Positions 23,078 through 32,320 of a stretch of 57,337 nt of DNA are shown here, piece by piece. A program made the translations under genes and the position numbers. The stretch comes from Planctomycetota bacterium (GTDB lineage Bacteria; Planctomycetota; UBA1135; GCA-002686595). How positions within the stretch are numbered: position 1 is the stretch's first letter; each line of letters opens with the position of its first letter. Under the pieces are notes generated by a model. That model was not told where the DNA came from and did no database searches. It saw nothing but the letters and a program-made list of their open reading frames with translations. The stretch covers positions 1-57,337 of the forward strand of contig JACKHT010000015.1 of the NCBI GenBank assembly GCA_020638855.1, in the 5' to 3' direction.

Positions 23078-25186
23078 TCAGGAACCCGAAACGGTGTTGC
23101 GCACGCGGCGCATCAACTCGGCGCGCTCTTGGCTGGTCAGCGGGAAGCGGCCCAGGGCACGGCCCGCTGCCTGACGCACACCGAGGGCGGCATCCGAAGC
23201 GAAGACGCTGCGCAGTCCGTCGATGGCATCGCCATCGACGTTGTGGCGACCGAGGACGCCGGCGATCGCATCGCCAGCGGCCATGCGGGCGTCATCGCTG
23301 CGAGCTCCATCGACCAACACGGCCAGCAGACCCGATACCTCGGCCGAGGTACCGGCCAAAGCCAAGGCGTGCATGGCCGGGACGCAAACGGCGTCGGGGC
23401 GATGGGCCAGGGTGCTCGCCAGGGCACCCAGGGTGCCTTGGATGTTGTGACCCGCCGCAGCGAGTTCGGCCAGGGCCTGAGCCGAGTGGGCGGCCAAGCG
23501 GTCGGCTTGGGCACGGTCCCCGGTCAAACGCTCTTCGAACACCGAGTCGAGGGCGCTCATGTCGTCCAGGTCGGAAAGCACACCCGTCACGCGGTCGGAG
23601 TAGGCCGAGCCCACTTCTTCGTTTTGGCTCACAAAGAAGACCGGCTTGCCGGCCAGAGTGGCCTTGTCGGCGATGTTGGTGAGCACGGCGTCGGCGGTCA
23701 TACCACCGATGGTGTCTCCAACGATGATCACGTCCACGTTCGGGATGCGGTGCAGCATGGCCAAGCCCTTGGCTCCACTACCGCGATGGTTGACCATCAC
23801 GCCCCGGCTGGCGAGCGCTGCGGTGATCTTGGCGGCGCGTGCGGCGTCGCTGTCGATGATGGCGGCCACGCGCACGACCTCACGGCCGGTGTTCTGACCC
23901 AAAGCGTCGATCACGCGGGCGTCGGCAGGTTGCTTGGTTTGGATCGCGATGCGACCCAAAGCCACGGCGGCTTCCCCACGCACTCCGCCGTCGCTGGCGT
24001 CCAGGGCCGACATCAATCCGGCGGTGGGGCCTTTGGCGGTGGTGGCCAGCGAGTCGCACAACAGGGTTCCGGTGGTGGCGTCGTCGTTGAGCACCGCCCA
24101 CTGCAGGGCCAAGTCAAGGGCATCGGGGCCGGCAACGGCCACGGCCAGCGAACCTTCCGCACTCTTCTCTTCGAGGCTGCTGACGTCTTCACCCGCTTCG
24201 GCCATGGCCGCAACGCGCGCTTGGATGTCGAGGCAGGCCCGGGCCACGCCGGCCTGGGCTTCGAGCGAATCGGGAGCGATCGAGAGGGCGCGGTAGTAGG
24301 CCTTCTTCGAAAGTTCGTTCGGGTAAATCGACGAGGGCGTCGGGTGGGCCACCAGCTCGCCGTCTTCGTAGTTCCAGATCACCGTGCTGTACATGTAGGG
24401 AGCGAGCACGGATCCACGGCGGTAGTGGTAGTCGTCCCCATCGCGCAGCAGCGCGCCCAAGCCATCGGTGCCTTTCAAACCGCACTTGGCGGCCGAGCTA
24501 CGCGCGGCAGAGGCCACGGTTTCATCGGCATCCAATGCCGCGACGGCGGCCAAGGGGCCGGCCGCACGGGGGTCGCCGATGTTGCCCAGCGTGAACGCCA
24601 CGTTGCGACGCAGGAAGGCATTTTCCGAGTTCAAGGCCTCCAGCAACGGCAGCACCACGTCCGGCCCCATTTTGGACAGGGTCAACATGGCCAGCACGCG
24701 CCAATCGTCGTTTTGGTCGTCGCCCAGGGCGGGCAGCAGGTAGGGAACCACGAACTCGCCGTGGTTGGCCGACATCGCATCGATGATGCGGCGACGATCG
24801 AGCGAGTTGTCGGCACTCTTGAGGTCCTCGACCAACTGACGGATCGCATCCGCGTCGTTGCGCTGCTCGGCACGCTGGAGGCGCGCACGATCCATGATCC
24901 GGTTGGCGACGAGTTCGAACTCGCCCCCTTGGACCAAAAGATCAAGCCAAACTTGATCGTCGGTGTCCGACCAAAGGGCATAAGCCGCCTCGTTGGTGGG
25001 GTCGGTGGCCAGGATGCGCTGGAACACGACCAAGGCCTCTGCTTTGCGGCCTTGGTTCAGCAGCTGAATGCCTTCGTTGAAATCGCTGGTCAGCTCTTGG
25101 GGAGCCAAGGGCATGGCCGAGGAAATCGGGGCAAGAAATGCGGACAGGGCCAACAGGAGGCCGAGCTTCCGGCGCGGAATGATCAT
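23078..25186 (-). CDS. exported HEAT-repeat protein with an embedded receiver-like domain
   Basis: A 702-residue protein. Residues 1-24 are a signal peptide (LLLALSAFLAPISSAM). A TPR-like segment (about 31-65) and HEAT repeats (about 140-235 and 385-435) follow. Residues 438-555 look like a response-regulator receiver: strand AAIIDSD, strand VDVIIVGD, then KPVFFVSQNEE. The phosphoacceptor position by spacing is Gly490 with Asp491 next to it, so it is degenerate. More HEAT repeats close the protein. The signal peptide would place the receiver-like fold outside the cytoplasm, which is unusual. ATG 25186 has AAGGA 8 bases upstream. Confidence 0.75.
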   Translation of the reverse strand: MIIPRRKLGLLLALSAFLAPISSAMPLAPQELTSDFNEGIQLLNQGRKAEALVVFQRILATDPTNEAAYALWSDTDDQVWLDLLVQGGEFELVANRIMDRARLQRAEQRNDADAIRQLVEDLKSADNSLDRRRIIDAMSANHGEFVVPYLLPALGDDQNDDWRVLAMLTLSKMGPDVVLPLLEALNSENAFLRRNVAFTLGNIGDPRAAGPLAAVAALDADETVASAARSSAAKCGLKGTDGLGALLRDGDDYHYRRGSVLAPYMYSTVIWNYEDGELVAHPTPSSIYPNELSKKAYYRALSIAPDSLEAQAGVARACLDIQARVAAMAEAGEDVSSLEEKSAEGSLAVAVAGPDALDLALQWAVLNDDATTGTLLCDSLATTAKGPTAGLMSALDASDGGVRGEAAVALGRIAIQTKQPADARVIDALGQNTGREVVRVAAIIDSDAARAAKITAALASRGVMVNHRGSGAKGLAMLHRIPNVDVIIVGDTIGGMTADAVLTNIADKATLAGKPVFFVSQNEEVGSAYSDRVTGVLSDLDDMSALDSVFEERLTGDRAQADRLAAHSAQALAELAAAGHNIQGTLGALASTLAHRPDAVCVPAMHALALAGTSAEVSGLLAVLVDGARSDDARMAAGDAIAGVLGRHNVDGDAIDGLRSVFASDAALGVRQAAGRALGRFPLTSQERAELMRRVRNTVSGS

Positions 25187-25525
25187 GTTCGAGGTCCTTC
25201 GCCTGGGGGGAGGTTGGGGGGGGTGCTTCGGGGCCCTGGACCGGCAAGGAATGGGTCCCACCAGCGCTGCGCGATGGTTTGGGGGGTCGAAGCGTCCGGG
25301 AATGATACCGAGGCGGGGGGCCGGGTCAAGCTAGAGTAAGGCGCGGGGCCCCATTCCCTCGCCAATTGTCCGGTCACGCTGGACCTTACGGATGGTTCGG
25401 CCCCGAAGAGCCTTCGGGCATGGAGCACCGGACCATGCCCATGGGGGGCCTAGCCTCGATGGGGAGAACTAGCGCGGCCATCTGCCCCAGCAACCGACCC
25501 AATGGCAAAAAGCTCGCCGCCGGCC
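25187..25525. other. intergenic region between anmK and the HEAT gene
   Basis: This 339-bp gap holds the upstream region of the HEAT gene and the 3' end of anmK. An 8-bp hairpin GGGCATGG/CCATGCCC lies at 25416-25440. No supported gene was found. Confidence 0.45.
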
Positions 25526-26692
25526 TCAGCCCTGGGCGCTGGCGGCGGGAGGAAAACAGGCCTTGCCGAAGATGGGGAAACTCGCGGCGCCGGTCACTTC
25601 GGGCCAGCGAGCGGTACGGCCGCGAACAAAGTCCACCGCTAGGCACGCAAACAAAAGGGCTTCGCGGGCATCGGGATCGACCCCAAAAGCGGCGCTAGAA
25701 ACCACTTCTAGGCCGGTGGTGCGGGCCAGACGGGCCATCAAAGCCGGGTTGTGCACGCCGCCTCCTGCCACCAAAAGGCGCTTTGGACGGGGCTGGACGA
25801 AGGCTTCGAGCGCTTGTGCGACCGACCGGGCCACCGCCTCTACCGCGCTGGCCATGAGGTCCTCGGGGCGGGCCGAGGGGCCCACCTGCGCCAGGAACCG
25901 ATCCACAAAAGCCGCCCCAAAGGTGTCCCGGCCGGTGCTGCGCGGCGGGGGCTCGGCAAAGAAGGGATGGTCCAAAAGACCCCGCACCCAGGCCTCGTTC
26001 ACGGTCCCCGCCAGGGCCCAGCGGCCATCGCGGTCCATGGGCGCTTGCCACAAGGCCCGGGCGAGCCCATCCAAAAGGGCCCCCGCCGGACCGGTATCGA
26101 AGGACATGGGCGCTCCGGCCTCCGCTCCCGGCAGGATCGAGAGGTTGCCCATCCCCCCCAGGTTCAAAGTGCCCAAGGGGCGCTCCAGGTGCCCGAACAG
26201 CCGCAGGTCCGCGTGGATGGCCAAGGGCGCGCCGTGCCCCCCCGCCGCCACGTCAGCGGTTCGAAAATCGTGCACGCAGGGAACCCCGGCCTCGGCCGCC
26301 ACCTGGTTGCCCTCCCCCACCTGAAACGTAGCCGGCGGCCCCACCCCATCGAAGTGCCACACGGTTTGGCCATGGCTCCCCACCAAGTCGAGGGGCAAGT
26401 TGGCCGCTTGGGCCAGGTCCCGGGCCGCCGCCCCAAACGCCCGACCCAAGCCCTGGTGCAAGCGCACCAGCGGGCCCAGCTCGATCGCTTCGCCCTGCAG
26501 CACGCGCCGCAACGGCTGCGCCCACTCGGCTGGAAATTCCACGGTCCGAAAGGCGTGGCACTCGGGGCCGCCCGAACCCGCAAAGCGCGCCAAGGCCACG
26601 TCGATGCCGTCGGCCGAGGTTCCCGAAAGCACGCCCGCAACCCACAGGCCCGCCGAGCTTTCGAGTTGGGCAAGCAGGTTCCGGTTCAACAT
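25526..26692 (-). CDS. anmK: anhydro-N-acetylmuramic acid kinase
   Basis: A 388-residue sugar kinase that phosphorylates 1,6-anhydroMurNAc during peptidoglycan recycling. GVLSGTSADGIDVAL near the N-terminus is the AnmK signature; DLVGSHGQTVWH, LNLGGMGNLS, FDTGPAGALLDG and LLVAGGGVHNPALM follow in the expected order. Length fits the family. It is divergent from the NtrC-type regulator with only 27 bp between start codons, so the two promoters overlap and the regulator could affect anmK. Confidence 0.92.
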   Translation of the reverse strand: MLNRNLLAQLESSAGLWVAGVLSGTSADGIDVALARFAGSGGPECHAFRTVEFPAEWAQPLRRVLQGEAIELGPLVRLHQGLGRAFGAAARDLAQAANLPLDLVGSHGQTVWHFDGVGPPATFQVGEGNQVAAEAGVPCVHDFRTADVAAGGHGAPLAIHADLRLFGHLERPLGTLNLGGMGNLSILPGAEAGAPMSFDTGPAGALLDGLARALWQAPMDRDGRWALAGTVNEAWVRGLLDHPFFAEPPPRSTGRDTFGAAFVDRFLAQVGPSARPEDLMASAVEAVARSVAQALEAFVQPRPKRLLVAGGGVHNPALMARLARTTGLEVVSSAAFGVDPDAREALLFACLAVDFVRGRTARWPEVTGAASFPIFGKACFPPAASAQG

Positions 26693-26706
26693 GCGGGGAT
26701 TCGGGG

Positions 26707-26713
26707 TAGTCTA
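26707..26713 (+). promoter_or_regulatory. overlapping divergent -10 hexamers between anmK and the NtrC-type gene
   Basis: TAGTCT (26707-26712) ends 7 bases before ATG 26720, with TTCAAC at 26685-26690 as a possible -35. Its complement offset by one base reads TAGACT toward anmK. Mutually exclusive promoter use is possible. Confidence 0.4.
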
Positions 26714-26719
26714 CACCCC

Positions 26720-28132
26720 ATGAGTGGCACCGATCCTAGCAAGCGCACCCCCGTTTTGGTCGTGGACGACGATGGCGCCATCCGCGAGACCTTGGAGATG
26801 CTCCTGCACTACGAGGGCTACGTGGTCTGGACCGCCCGCGATGGCGAAGAGGCCTGGGCGCGCATCGAGGCCGCCCGCAAAGAAGGTCGGTCCCCCGGCG
26901 TGGTGCTAACGGACCTCAAGATGCCCAAACTCGACGGGCTGGGTTTGCTCGAACGCATCCAAACCCTCCCCGAGCCACCACCGGTGGTGCTCATCAGCGG
27001 CCACGGGGACGTGGCCACCGCCGTCGAAGCGATGCAAAAGGGTGCGGCCAACTTCCTCGAAAAGCCGCTCGATGAAAGTCGCGTGCGGGTCACGCTGCAC
27101 TCGGTGTTGCGTACGAAGAAGCTCGAGCAAGAGAACCAACACCTCAAACGGCGACTCGGCGAGTCGCATCGCTTGGTGGGGTCGAGCCCCAACTTGCAGG
27201 CCTTGCGCGCATCGCTGGATCCCGTCGCGGCCTCTGGGGCCTCGGTCCTGATCACCGGCGAAAATGGATCGGGCAAGGAAGTGATCGCGCGTTCGATCCA
27301 CCTCTTGAGCCCGCGCGCCAGCGGGCCCTTCGTGACGGTCAACTGCGCGGCGATTCCCAGCGAATTGATCGAATCCGAGCTGTTTGGGCACGAACGCGGC
27401 AGTTTCACGGGAGCCACCGAACGGCGCATCGGACATTTCGAAGCGGCCGACGGGGGCACCTTGTTCCTCGACGAAATCGGCGACATGCCCTTGGCCGCCC
27501 AAGCCAAGGTGCTGCGCGCGCTCGAGAGCCATGAGATCACCCGCGTGGGCGGCAACCAAAGCCACCCCGTCGACATCCGCGTGCTGGCCGCCACCAACAC
27601 CGACATGCAGGCGGCGGTCGAGGACAAGTCCTTCCGCATGGATCTGTTCTACCGGCTCAACGTGGTACCGCTCCGTGCTCCGGCCCTGCGCGAGCACCTG
27701 GCCGACATCCCCGAACTGGTCGAGCACCTGCTCGAGCGCGCCGCCGAACGCTCCGGACGGCGGCCCCCCAAGGTCGATGCGGACGCCCTGGAACTGCTCG
27801 CCCACCAGCCCTGGCCGGGCAACGTGCGCCAGCTGCGCAACGTGCTGCAGGCCGCATCCGTGTTCGCCGAGGGCGAGCGCCTCACCAAAGCCGATTTCGA
27901 GCGGGTCCTGCAGGATGGACCCGGGCTGGCCCAAGCGGGTGCGCCCATGGCCGGGGTGGGATCGGACCTGTTGGATGCCGCGACCTTTGAAGACTTCAAG
28001 AACCGCTCCGAAGCCCTGTTCTTCCAGGCCCGGCTGGAACGCAACGAAGGCAACGTCAAACGCACGGCCGAAGAACTCGGCATGCAGCGCAGCCACCTGT
28101 ACAAGAAGCTCGACCGCTACGGGCTGCGTTGA
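26720..28132 (+). CDS. NtrC-family sigma54-dependent response regulator
   Basis: A 470-residue regulator. Domains in order: receiver (residues 10-125, acidic pocket VVDDD, phospho-Asp in VVLTDLKMP, Lys in LEKPL), AAA+ (about 150-385) with Walker A ITGENGSGKE, the sigma54 loop ESELFGHERGSFTGA, Walker B GGTLFLDEIGD and R-finger region, then a C-terminal Fis-type helix-turn-helix (GNVKRTAEELGMQRSHLYKK). All key residues are present, so it should activate sigma54 promoters after phosphorylation. No histidine kinase is adjacent, so its partner is encoded elsewhere. Confidence 0.93.
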   Translation: MSGTDPSKRTPVLVVDDDGAIRETLEMLLHYEGYVVWTARDGEEAWARIEAARKEGRSPGVVLTDLKMPKLDGLGLLERIQTLPEPPPVVLISGHGDVATAVEAMQKGAANFLEKPLDESRVRVTLHSVLRTKKLEQENQHLKRRLGESHRLVGSSPNLQALRASLDPVAASGASVLITGENGSGKEVIARSIHLLSPRASGPFVTVNCAAIPSELIESELFGHERGSFTGATERRIGHFEAADGGTLFLDEIGDMPLAAQAKVLRALESHEITRVGGNQSHPVDIRVLAATNTDMQAAVEDKSFRMDLFYRLNVVPLRAPALREHLADIPELVEHLLERAAERSGRRPPKVDADALELLAHQPWPGNVRQLRNVLQAASVFAEGERLTKADFERVLQDGPGLAQAGAPMAGVGSDLLDAATFEDFKNRSEALFFQARLERNEGNVKRTAEELGMQRSHLYKKLDRYGLR

Positions 28133-28143
28133 TGGCGAGGACG

Positions 28144-28207
28144 CCCTGCGGACCGTCGCCGATCCGCAGGGTAGACATGCTTCCGGCCAGGCAAGGCCTG
28201 GCCGGAA
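28144..28207. terminator. double hairpin between convergent genes
   Basis: Two consecutive perfect stems: CCCTGCGGA/TCCGCAGGG (28144-28171) and TTCCGGCCAGG/CCTGGCCGGAA (28181-28207). They lie between the NtrC-type gene and the convergent LysM gene. There is no strong T tract. Confidence 0.55.
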
Positions 28208-28253
28208 TGATGGCGCGCGGGCTGAGGAGCCTACGGGAGCTTTGGAAGGTTGG

Positions 28254-29003
28254 TCAGGGGATGACCAGGACTTGCCCCAAGCGCAGGTCGTCGGGGGACC
28301 GCAGCGTGGCGTGGTTGGCCTCGAAGATCTCCTTCCAGCGCGAGCCGTCGCCATATTGGCTGCGGGCGATGGTCCACAGGCTGTCGCCCTGGGCCACCTG
28401 GTAGGTCTGCCCCTTGGGGGTGTCGTCGATGCAGGGGATCAAGAGCTGGACCCCCTGGCCCAGGTCGAAGACCCCTTCGTTGTTGCGTTGCAGGAACCCG
28501 GCGTGGGCCTTGTCGCCGAAGAAGCGCTGAGCCAGGGCTTCATAGGTGTCCCCGTTCTGGCAGTCGTAGGCCTTGTAGTCCGGGTGGCGCGTATCCAGCA
28601 GGCCCTGCAGCGTGACGAGGCTCCAGCGCGGGTCCAGCTTGCGCTGGGGCTTGATTGGGGGAGCCTGGGGCGTGGGCTCGACTTTGGGTTCGACTTTGGG
28701 TTCGGGGCTGGGGCCAGGGACCTTCAAGTCCGCCACCAGCAACCCCTCGGTAGTGGGCTTATCGGGCACGATGCGCTCGATCGCCTGTTTCGGTGCCTTG
28801 ATCCCCAATTCGCCTGCGCGGTTCGCGGGGGCCTGGCCTAAGGTCCCGGGGTCGTCCCCGCGCAGGCGCGGACCCGAGGCCTCGGCGGCATAGACCCGGT
28901 TGGTCTTCACGTCCTTGCCCGATCCATCCGGGATCGAAACCGCAAAGATCACCACCATCAAAAAGAGGACGCTCAAAACGACGACCTTCTCAACTTTTCC
29001 CAT
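28254..29003 (-). CDS. membrane-anchored LysM-domain protein
   Basis: A 249-residue protein. One N-terminal transmembrane segment (VVVLSVLFLMVVIFAVSI), a Pro-rich linker with PEPKVEPKVEPTPQ, then two LysM-like repeats. The first (about 160-195) is YDCQNGDTYEALAQRFFG; the second (about 203-249) is YQVAQGDSLWTIARSQYG ending in LRLGQVLVIP. LysM binds peptidoglycan, so it probably bridges membrane and cell wall. ATG 29003 begins the membrane segment, and a weak TACTGG lies 7 bases upstream with TCGACA as -35. Confidence 0.85.
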   Translation of the reverse strand: MGKVEKVVVLSVLFLMVVIFAVSIPDGSGKDVKTNRVYAAEASGPRLRGDDPGTLGQAPANRAGELGIKAPKQAIERIVPDKPTTEGLLVADLKVPGPSPEPKVEPKVEPTPQAPPIKPQRKLDPRWSLVTLQGLLDTRHPDYKAYDCQNGDTYEALAQRFFGDKAHAGFLQRNNEGVFDLGQGVQLLIPCIDDTPKGQTYQVAQGDSLWTIARSQYGDGSRWKEIFEANHATLRSPDDLRLGQVLVIP

Positions 29004-29348
29004 CCCAACCCCAGTAGACGAAACCCTGTCGGCCTGTCGATGGTCCCCACGACCACCGGTCAGAACAGGGAGTGGCCGACGGTCCACCCTGCCCCCGAAC
29101 CCAAGATCCGGGTCTGTGCGGGGTGAGTCAAAAAGAAATCATGAAACCATCGCAACCGAGTCGGACCCCTGGGAACCTGTGCGAGAATCGGGAAGCGCGC
29201 GGGCTGTGGCGCCCGTGGCCGGCAAGGCCCCTAGTGCCCGTGAAGTGCCCCATGAAGTGGCCCTAGGAGCCCTCTTCCCAAAACCAGGTGATGCCCGCCG
29301 ATCCCGCGGGTAGGATAGTCGCCGACTCACCCGAGCCCCTACCCCACC
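29004..29348. other. intergenic region between divergent genes
   Basis: This 345-bp gap separates the LysM gene and the lipoprotein gene. It holds about three imperfect 11-12-bp tandem units beginning AGTG(C/G)CC at 29233-29267 and a promoter at 29288-29316. A short frame from ATG 29141 has no supporting features. Confidence 0.5.
29288..29316 (+). promoter_or_regulatory. promoter of the lipoprotein gene
   Basis: GTGATG (29288-29293), a 17-base spacer and TAGGAT (29311-29316). This implies a leader of about 25 bases before ATG 29349, so it is not of the leaderless type. Confidence 0.4.
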
Positions 29349-29930
29349 ATGCTGCGTTTCCTAGCCTCGCTCACCGTTTCTTCAGCCCTGGTGGCAGCCC
29401 TGATGGCAGTTCTGCTGGCGGGCTGCGCCTCCACCGGCTCCTCGAACAAAGCCACTCAGGGAGCCGCTCCCGAGACCGTGGTGTTGGTGGACCATCGCAA
29501 CAACACGCGCATGACGCTGATCAGCGATACCTGGTTGCGCGAGAATGGTGTGCCGGGTGAGGACTATGTGGCCCGTCGTGCCGCGTTCTACTCGCAGAAG
29601 CTCTCCGGCGACAACTTGATGGTCAAGATCATGAACGACGACATCGCCCAAGGTGTCTGGCAGCTCTTGAGCCAATCGGGTTTCGACCGCTACGGCAAGC
29701 CCGGCGCAGCTCCGGCCGCCGGTGGCGAAATGGTGCAAGTGATCGAAGTCCTGCGCGGGGGTCAGTATGTCCATATGGGCATTTCTAAGGCGACCCCCAA
29801 GGCCGAAGGCGAAGCCTTCAAAACGTGCCTGTTTGGCTTCATGGACGTCTACAACAACCTGCTGCAGTTGCAAACGGTGGATCGCATGCCCGCCTTCCGG
29901 TCGTCCACCACTTCGGGGAACCCCCGCTAG
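29349..29930 (+). CDS. lipoprotein of unknown function
   Basis: A 193-residue lipoprotein. The signal peptide ends in the lipobox LLAGC (Cys near residue 26). The mature part (TVVLVDHRNNTRMTLISDTW, then LMVKIMNDDIAQGVWQLLSQ) has no family I recognise. It is probably attached to the periplasmic face of a membrane. kdsB starts 8 bases after its stop, so it probably leads the kdsB-pyrG transcription unit. Confidence 0.75.
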   Translation: MLRFLASLTVSSALVAALMAVLLAGCASTGSSNKATQGAAPETVVLVDHRNNTRMTLISDTWLRENGVPGEDYVARRAAFYSQKLSGDNLMVKIMNDDIAQGVWQLLSQSGFDRYGKPGAAPAAGGEMVQVIEVLRGGQYVHMGISKATPKAEGEAFKTCLFGFMDVYNNLLQLQTVDRMPAFRSSTTSGNPR

Positions 29931-29938
29931 GGGTACCG

Positions 29939-30712
29939 ATGGGCCCACGCAGCATCGCCATCCTGCCGGCCCGCCTCGGCTCGACGCGCCTCGCCCGCAA
30001 GGTGCTCTTGGCGGAAACCGGGCTACCCCTGTTCGTCCACACGGCGCGCAACGCCGCACGCTGTAAGGACTTGCAACGGGTCGTTGTGGCCACCGACTCC
30101 GAAGAAGTGTTGGTCGCCGCCCGCGAGCACGGAGTCGAAGCCTGCCTCACCCGGTCCGACCACCAAAGCGGAACCGACCGCGTCCGCGAAGCCTTGGATA
30201 GCCTGGGAGGCGACTGGGATGTGGTGCTCAACGTTCAAGCCGACGAACCCGACCTGAGCCCCGAGGACTTGGCCACCCTGATCGGCGCCTTCGAGGACCC
30301 GCTGTGCGAGGCGGCGACGCTCAGCCTCTCCATCGAGGACGAAGCCGACTGGCAGCGCAGCAGCGTGGTCAAGATCGTGCTCGACCAATCGGGCAGCGCG
30401 CTGTACTTCTCGCGCGCCCCGATCCCCAGCCGCGTCCATGCACGCATTCCTGCCCAAGGCCCGTTCGGGCTGCGGCACATCGGGGTGTATGCTTACCGCC
30501 CCGAGGCCCTGCGGCGTTTTTGCGACCTGCCGCAAGGACGGCTCGAGGCCATGGAGAATCTGGAACAACTGCGCTGGCTGGAGCATGGGCATGCCATGCG
30601 TGTGCTGCCCGCATCCTGGGTCCCACGTGGGATCGACACACCGGAAGACTACGCAGATTTCGTGGCCCGCCATCGGACCGGCTCTCAACACCACGACCGC
30701 AACGCGACATGA
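29939..30712 (+). CDS. kdsB: CMP-Kdo synthetase (3-deoxy-manno-octulosonate cytidylyltransferase)
   Basis: A 257-residue cytidylyltransferase that activates Kdo with CTP for lipopolysaccharide core synthesis. AILPARLGSTRLARKVLL is the nucleotide-binding N-terminus; LTRSDHQSGTDRV, VLNVQADEPDLSP, ALYFSRAPIP and LRHIGVYAYRPEALRRF are KdsB signatures. ATG 29939 matches the family N-terminus. The last 4 bp overlap pyrG, whose product makes the CTP this enzyme uses. Its presence implies a Gram-negative-type outer membrane with Kdo. Confidence 0.93.
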   Translation: MGPRSIAILPARLGSTRLARKVLLAETGLPLFVHTARNAARCKDLQRVVVATDSEEVLVAAREHGVEACLTRSDHQSGTDRVREALDSLGGDWDVVLNVQADEPDLSPEDLATLIGAFEDPLCEAATLSLSIEDEADWQRSSVVKIVLDQSGSALYFSRAPIPSRVHARIPAQGPFGLRHIGVYAYRPEALRRFCDLPQGRLEAMENLEQLRWLEHGHAMRVLPASWVPRGIDTPEDYADFVARHRTGSQHHDRNAT

Positions 30713-32316
30713 CCAAACACATTTTCATCACGGGCGGCGTGGTTTCGAGCTTAGGCAAAGGCCTGACCTCGGCGGCCATCGGCATGATCCTCGAGCGCCG
30801 TGGCCTCAAGGTAGCCATGCAAAAGCTGGATCCCTACATCAACGTGGATCCCGGCACCATGAGCCCATTCCAACACGGCGAGGTCTACGTCACCGACGAC
30901 GGGGCCGAAACCGACCTGGACCTGGGCCACTACGAGCGTTTCACGCACACCAAGCTGACCCGTTCGAGCAACTACACCACCGGCAAGATCTACCAAGAGG
31001 TGATCGCCAAGGAACGGCGCGGCGACTACCTGGGCCGCACGGTCCAGGTCATCCCGCACATCACCGATGCGATCAAAGAAGGCATCCTGGCCGGGGTCTC
31101 CGAACCCGATGTGGACGTGCTCTTGACCGAAATCGGCGGGACGGTGGGTGACATCGAAAGCCTGCCCTTCCTCGAAGCCATCCGCCAGTTTGGGCTCGAG
31201 CGCCCGCAAGGCGACGTGATCTACGTGCACTTGACCCTGCTGCCCTACCTGCGGGCTTCGGGCGAACTCAAGACCAAGCCCACCCAGCAAAGCGTGGGCA
31301 AGCTGCGCGAAATCGGGATCCAACCCGACATCTTGATCTGCCGCACCGAGCAACCGATGTCGCCCGAAATGGCGCAGAAGATCAGCCTGTTCTGCAACGT
31401 GCGACCCGAACGCGTGATCGAAGAGCGCGACGTGGATTTTTCGATCTACGAGGTTCCCGTCGACCTGGTGCATGCGAGCCTCGACCGCATCATCGTCGGC
31501 GTGTTGGGCTTGGAATGCGAACCGGTGACCGATTTGGTCGACTGGCTCGACATGCTCAAGCGCATCAAGAACACGACCCAAGAAGTCGAAATCGCGATCG
31601 TAGGCAAGTACATCGAGCTCCACGACGCCTACAAGTCGATCTACGAGTCGCTGTCCCATGCGGGCATCGCCAACGGGGTCCAGGTGGTGCTGCGCAAGAT
31701 CAGCGCAGAAGAGTACGCCGAAAAGGGTGACGTGCTGCTGAAAGGCGCCTCGGGCCTGTTGGTTCCCGGAGGCTTTGGCGAGCGCGGCCTGGAAGGCAAG
31801 ATCCGCGCCATCCAATACGCGCGCGAGCACGGCTTGCCGTTCTTTGGTATCTGCCTCGGCATGCAATGCGCGGTGATCGAGTTCGCGCGCAATGTGTTGC
31901 ACCTGGAGGGGGCGCACACCCTCGAACACAGCCCCCACAGCCCGCACCCGGTGATCAGCCTGATGGACGACCAAGCCGGAGTGCCCAAAGGCGGCACGAT
32001 GCGCTTGGGCGCCTACGATTGCGAACTGGTCGAAGGCAGCCGGGTCCAGGAGCTCTACGGCGAAACCACCATCTCCGAACGGCATCGCCACCGCTTCGAA
32101 TTCAACAACGCCTACCGCGAGCGGTTCGAAGCTTCCGACATGCAACTGGTCGGTCGACACCCCGGCCGCAACTTGGTGGAGATCATCGAATTGCCCGAGC
32201 ACCCCTTCTTCGTTGGGGTTCAATACCACCCCGAATTCAAGAGCCGCCCGCTCGCCCCCCACCCCATCTTCCGCGGTTTCGTCGCAGCAGCGAAAGCGCA
32301 TCAAGCCCAGAGTTAG
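30709..32316 (+). CDS. pyrG: CTP synthase
   Basis: A 535-residue enzyme that converts UTP to CTP with glutamine. The N-terminal synthase domain starts IFITGGVVSSLGKGLTSAAI, with DPYINVDPGTMSP and TEIGGTVGDIES; the C-terminal glutamine amidotransferase has the nucleophile in FGICLGMQ and the late HPEF of its His-Glu pair. Length is typical. It starts within the kdsB stop (ATGA overlap), so expression is coupled to Kdo activation. A DUF1844 gene follows. Confidence 0.97.
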   Translation: MTKHIFITGGVVSSLGKGLTSAAIGMILERRGLKVAMQKLDPYINVDPGTMSPFQHGEVYVTDDGAETDLDLGHYERFTHTKLTRSSNYTTGKIYQEVIAKERRGDYLGRTVQVIPHITDAIKEGILAGVSEPDVDVLLTEIGGTVGDIESLPFLEAIRQFGLERPQGDVIYVHLTLLPYLRASGELKTKPTQQSVGKLREIGIQPDILICRTEQPMSPEMAQKISLFCNVRPERVIEERDVDFSIYEVPVDLVHASLDRIIVGVLGLECEPVTDLVDWLDMLKRIKNTTQEVEIAIVGKYIELHDAYKSIYESLSHAGIANGVQVVLRKISAEEYAEKGDVLLKGASGLLVPGGFGERGLEGKIRAIQYAREHGLPFFGICLGMQCAVIEFARNVLHLEGAHTLEHSPHSPHPVISLMDDQAGVPKGGTMRLGAYDCELVEGSRVQELYGETTISERHRHRFEFNNAYRERFEASDMQLVGRHPGRNLVEIIELPEHPFFVGVQYHPEFKSRPLAPHPIFRGFVAAAKAHQAQS

Positions 32317-32320
32317 TCCC

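Noticed and set aside
29141..29313. Short forward frame from ATG 29141
   Set aside because: It has no ribosome binding site or family signal, and it overlaps a tandem repeat and the promoter of the lipoprotein gene.
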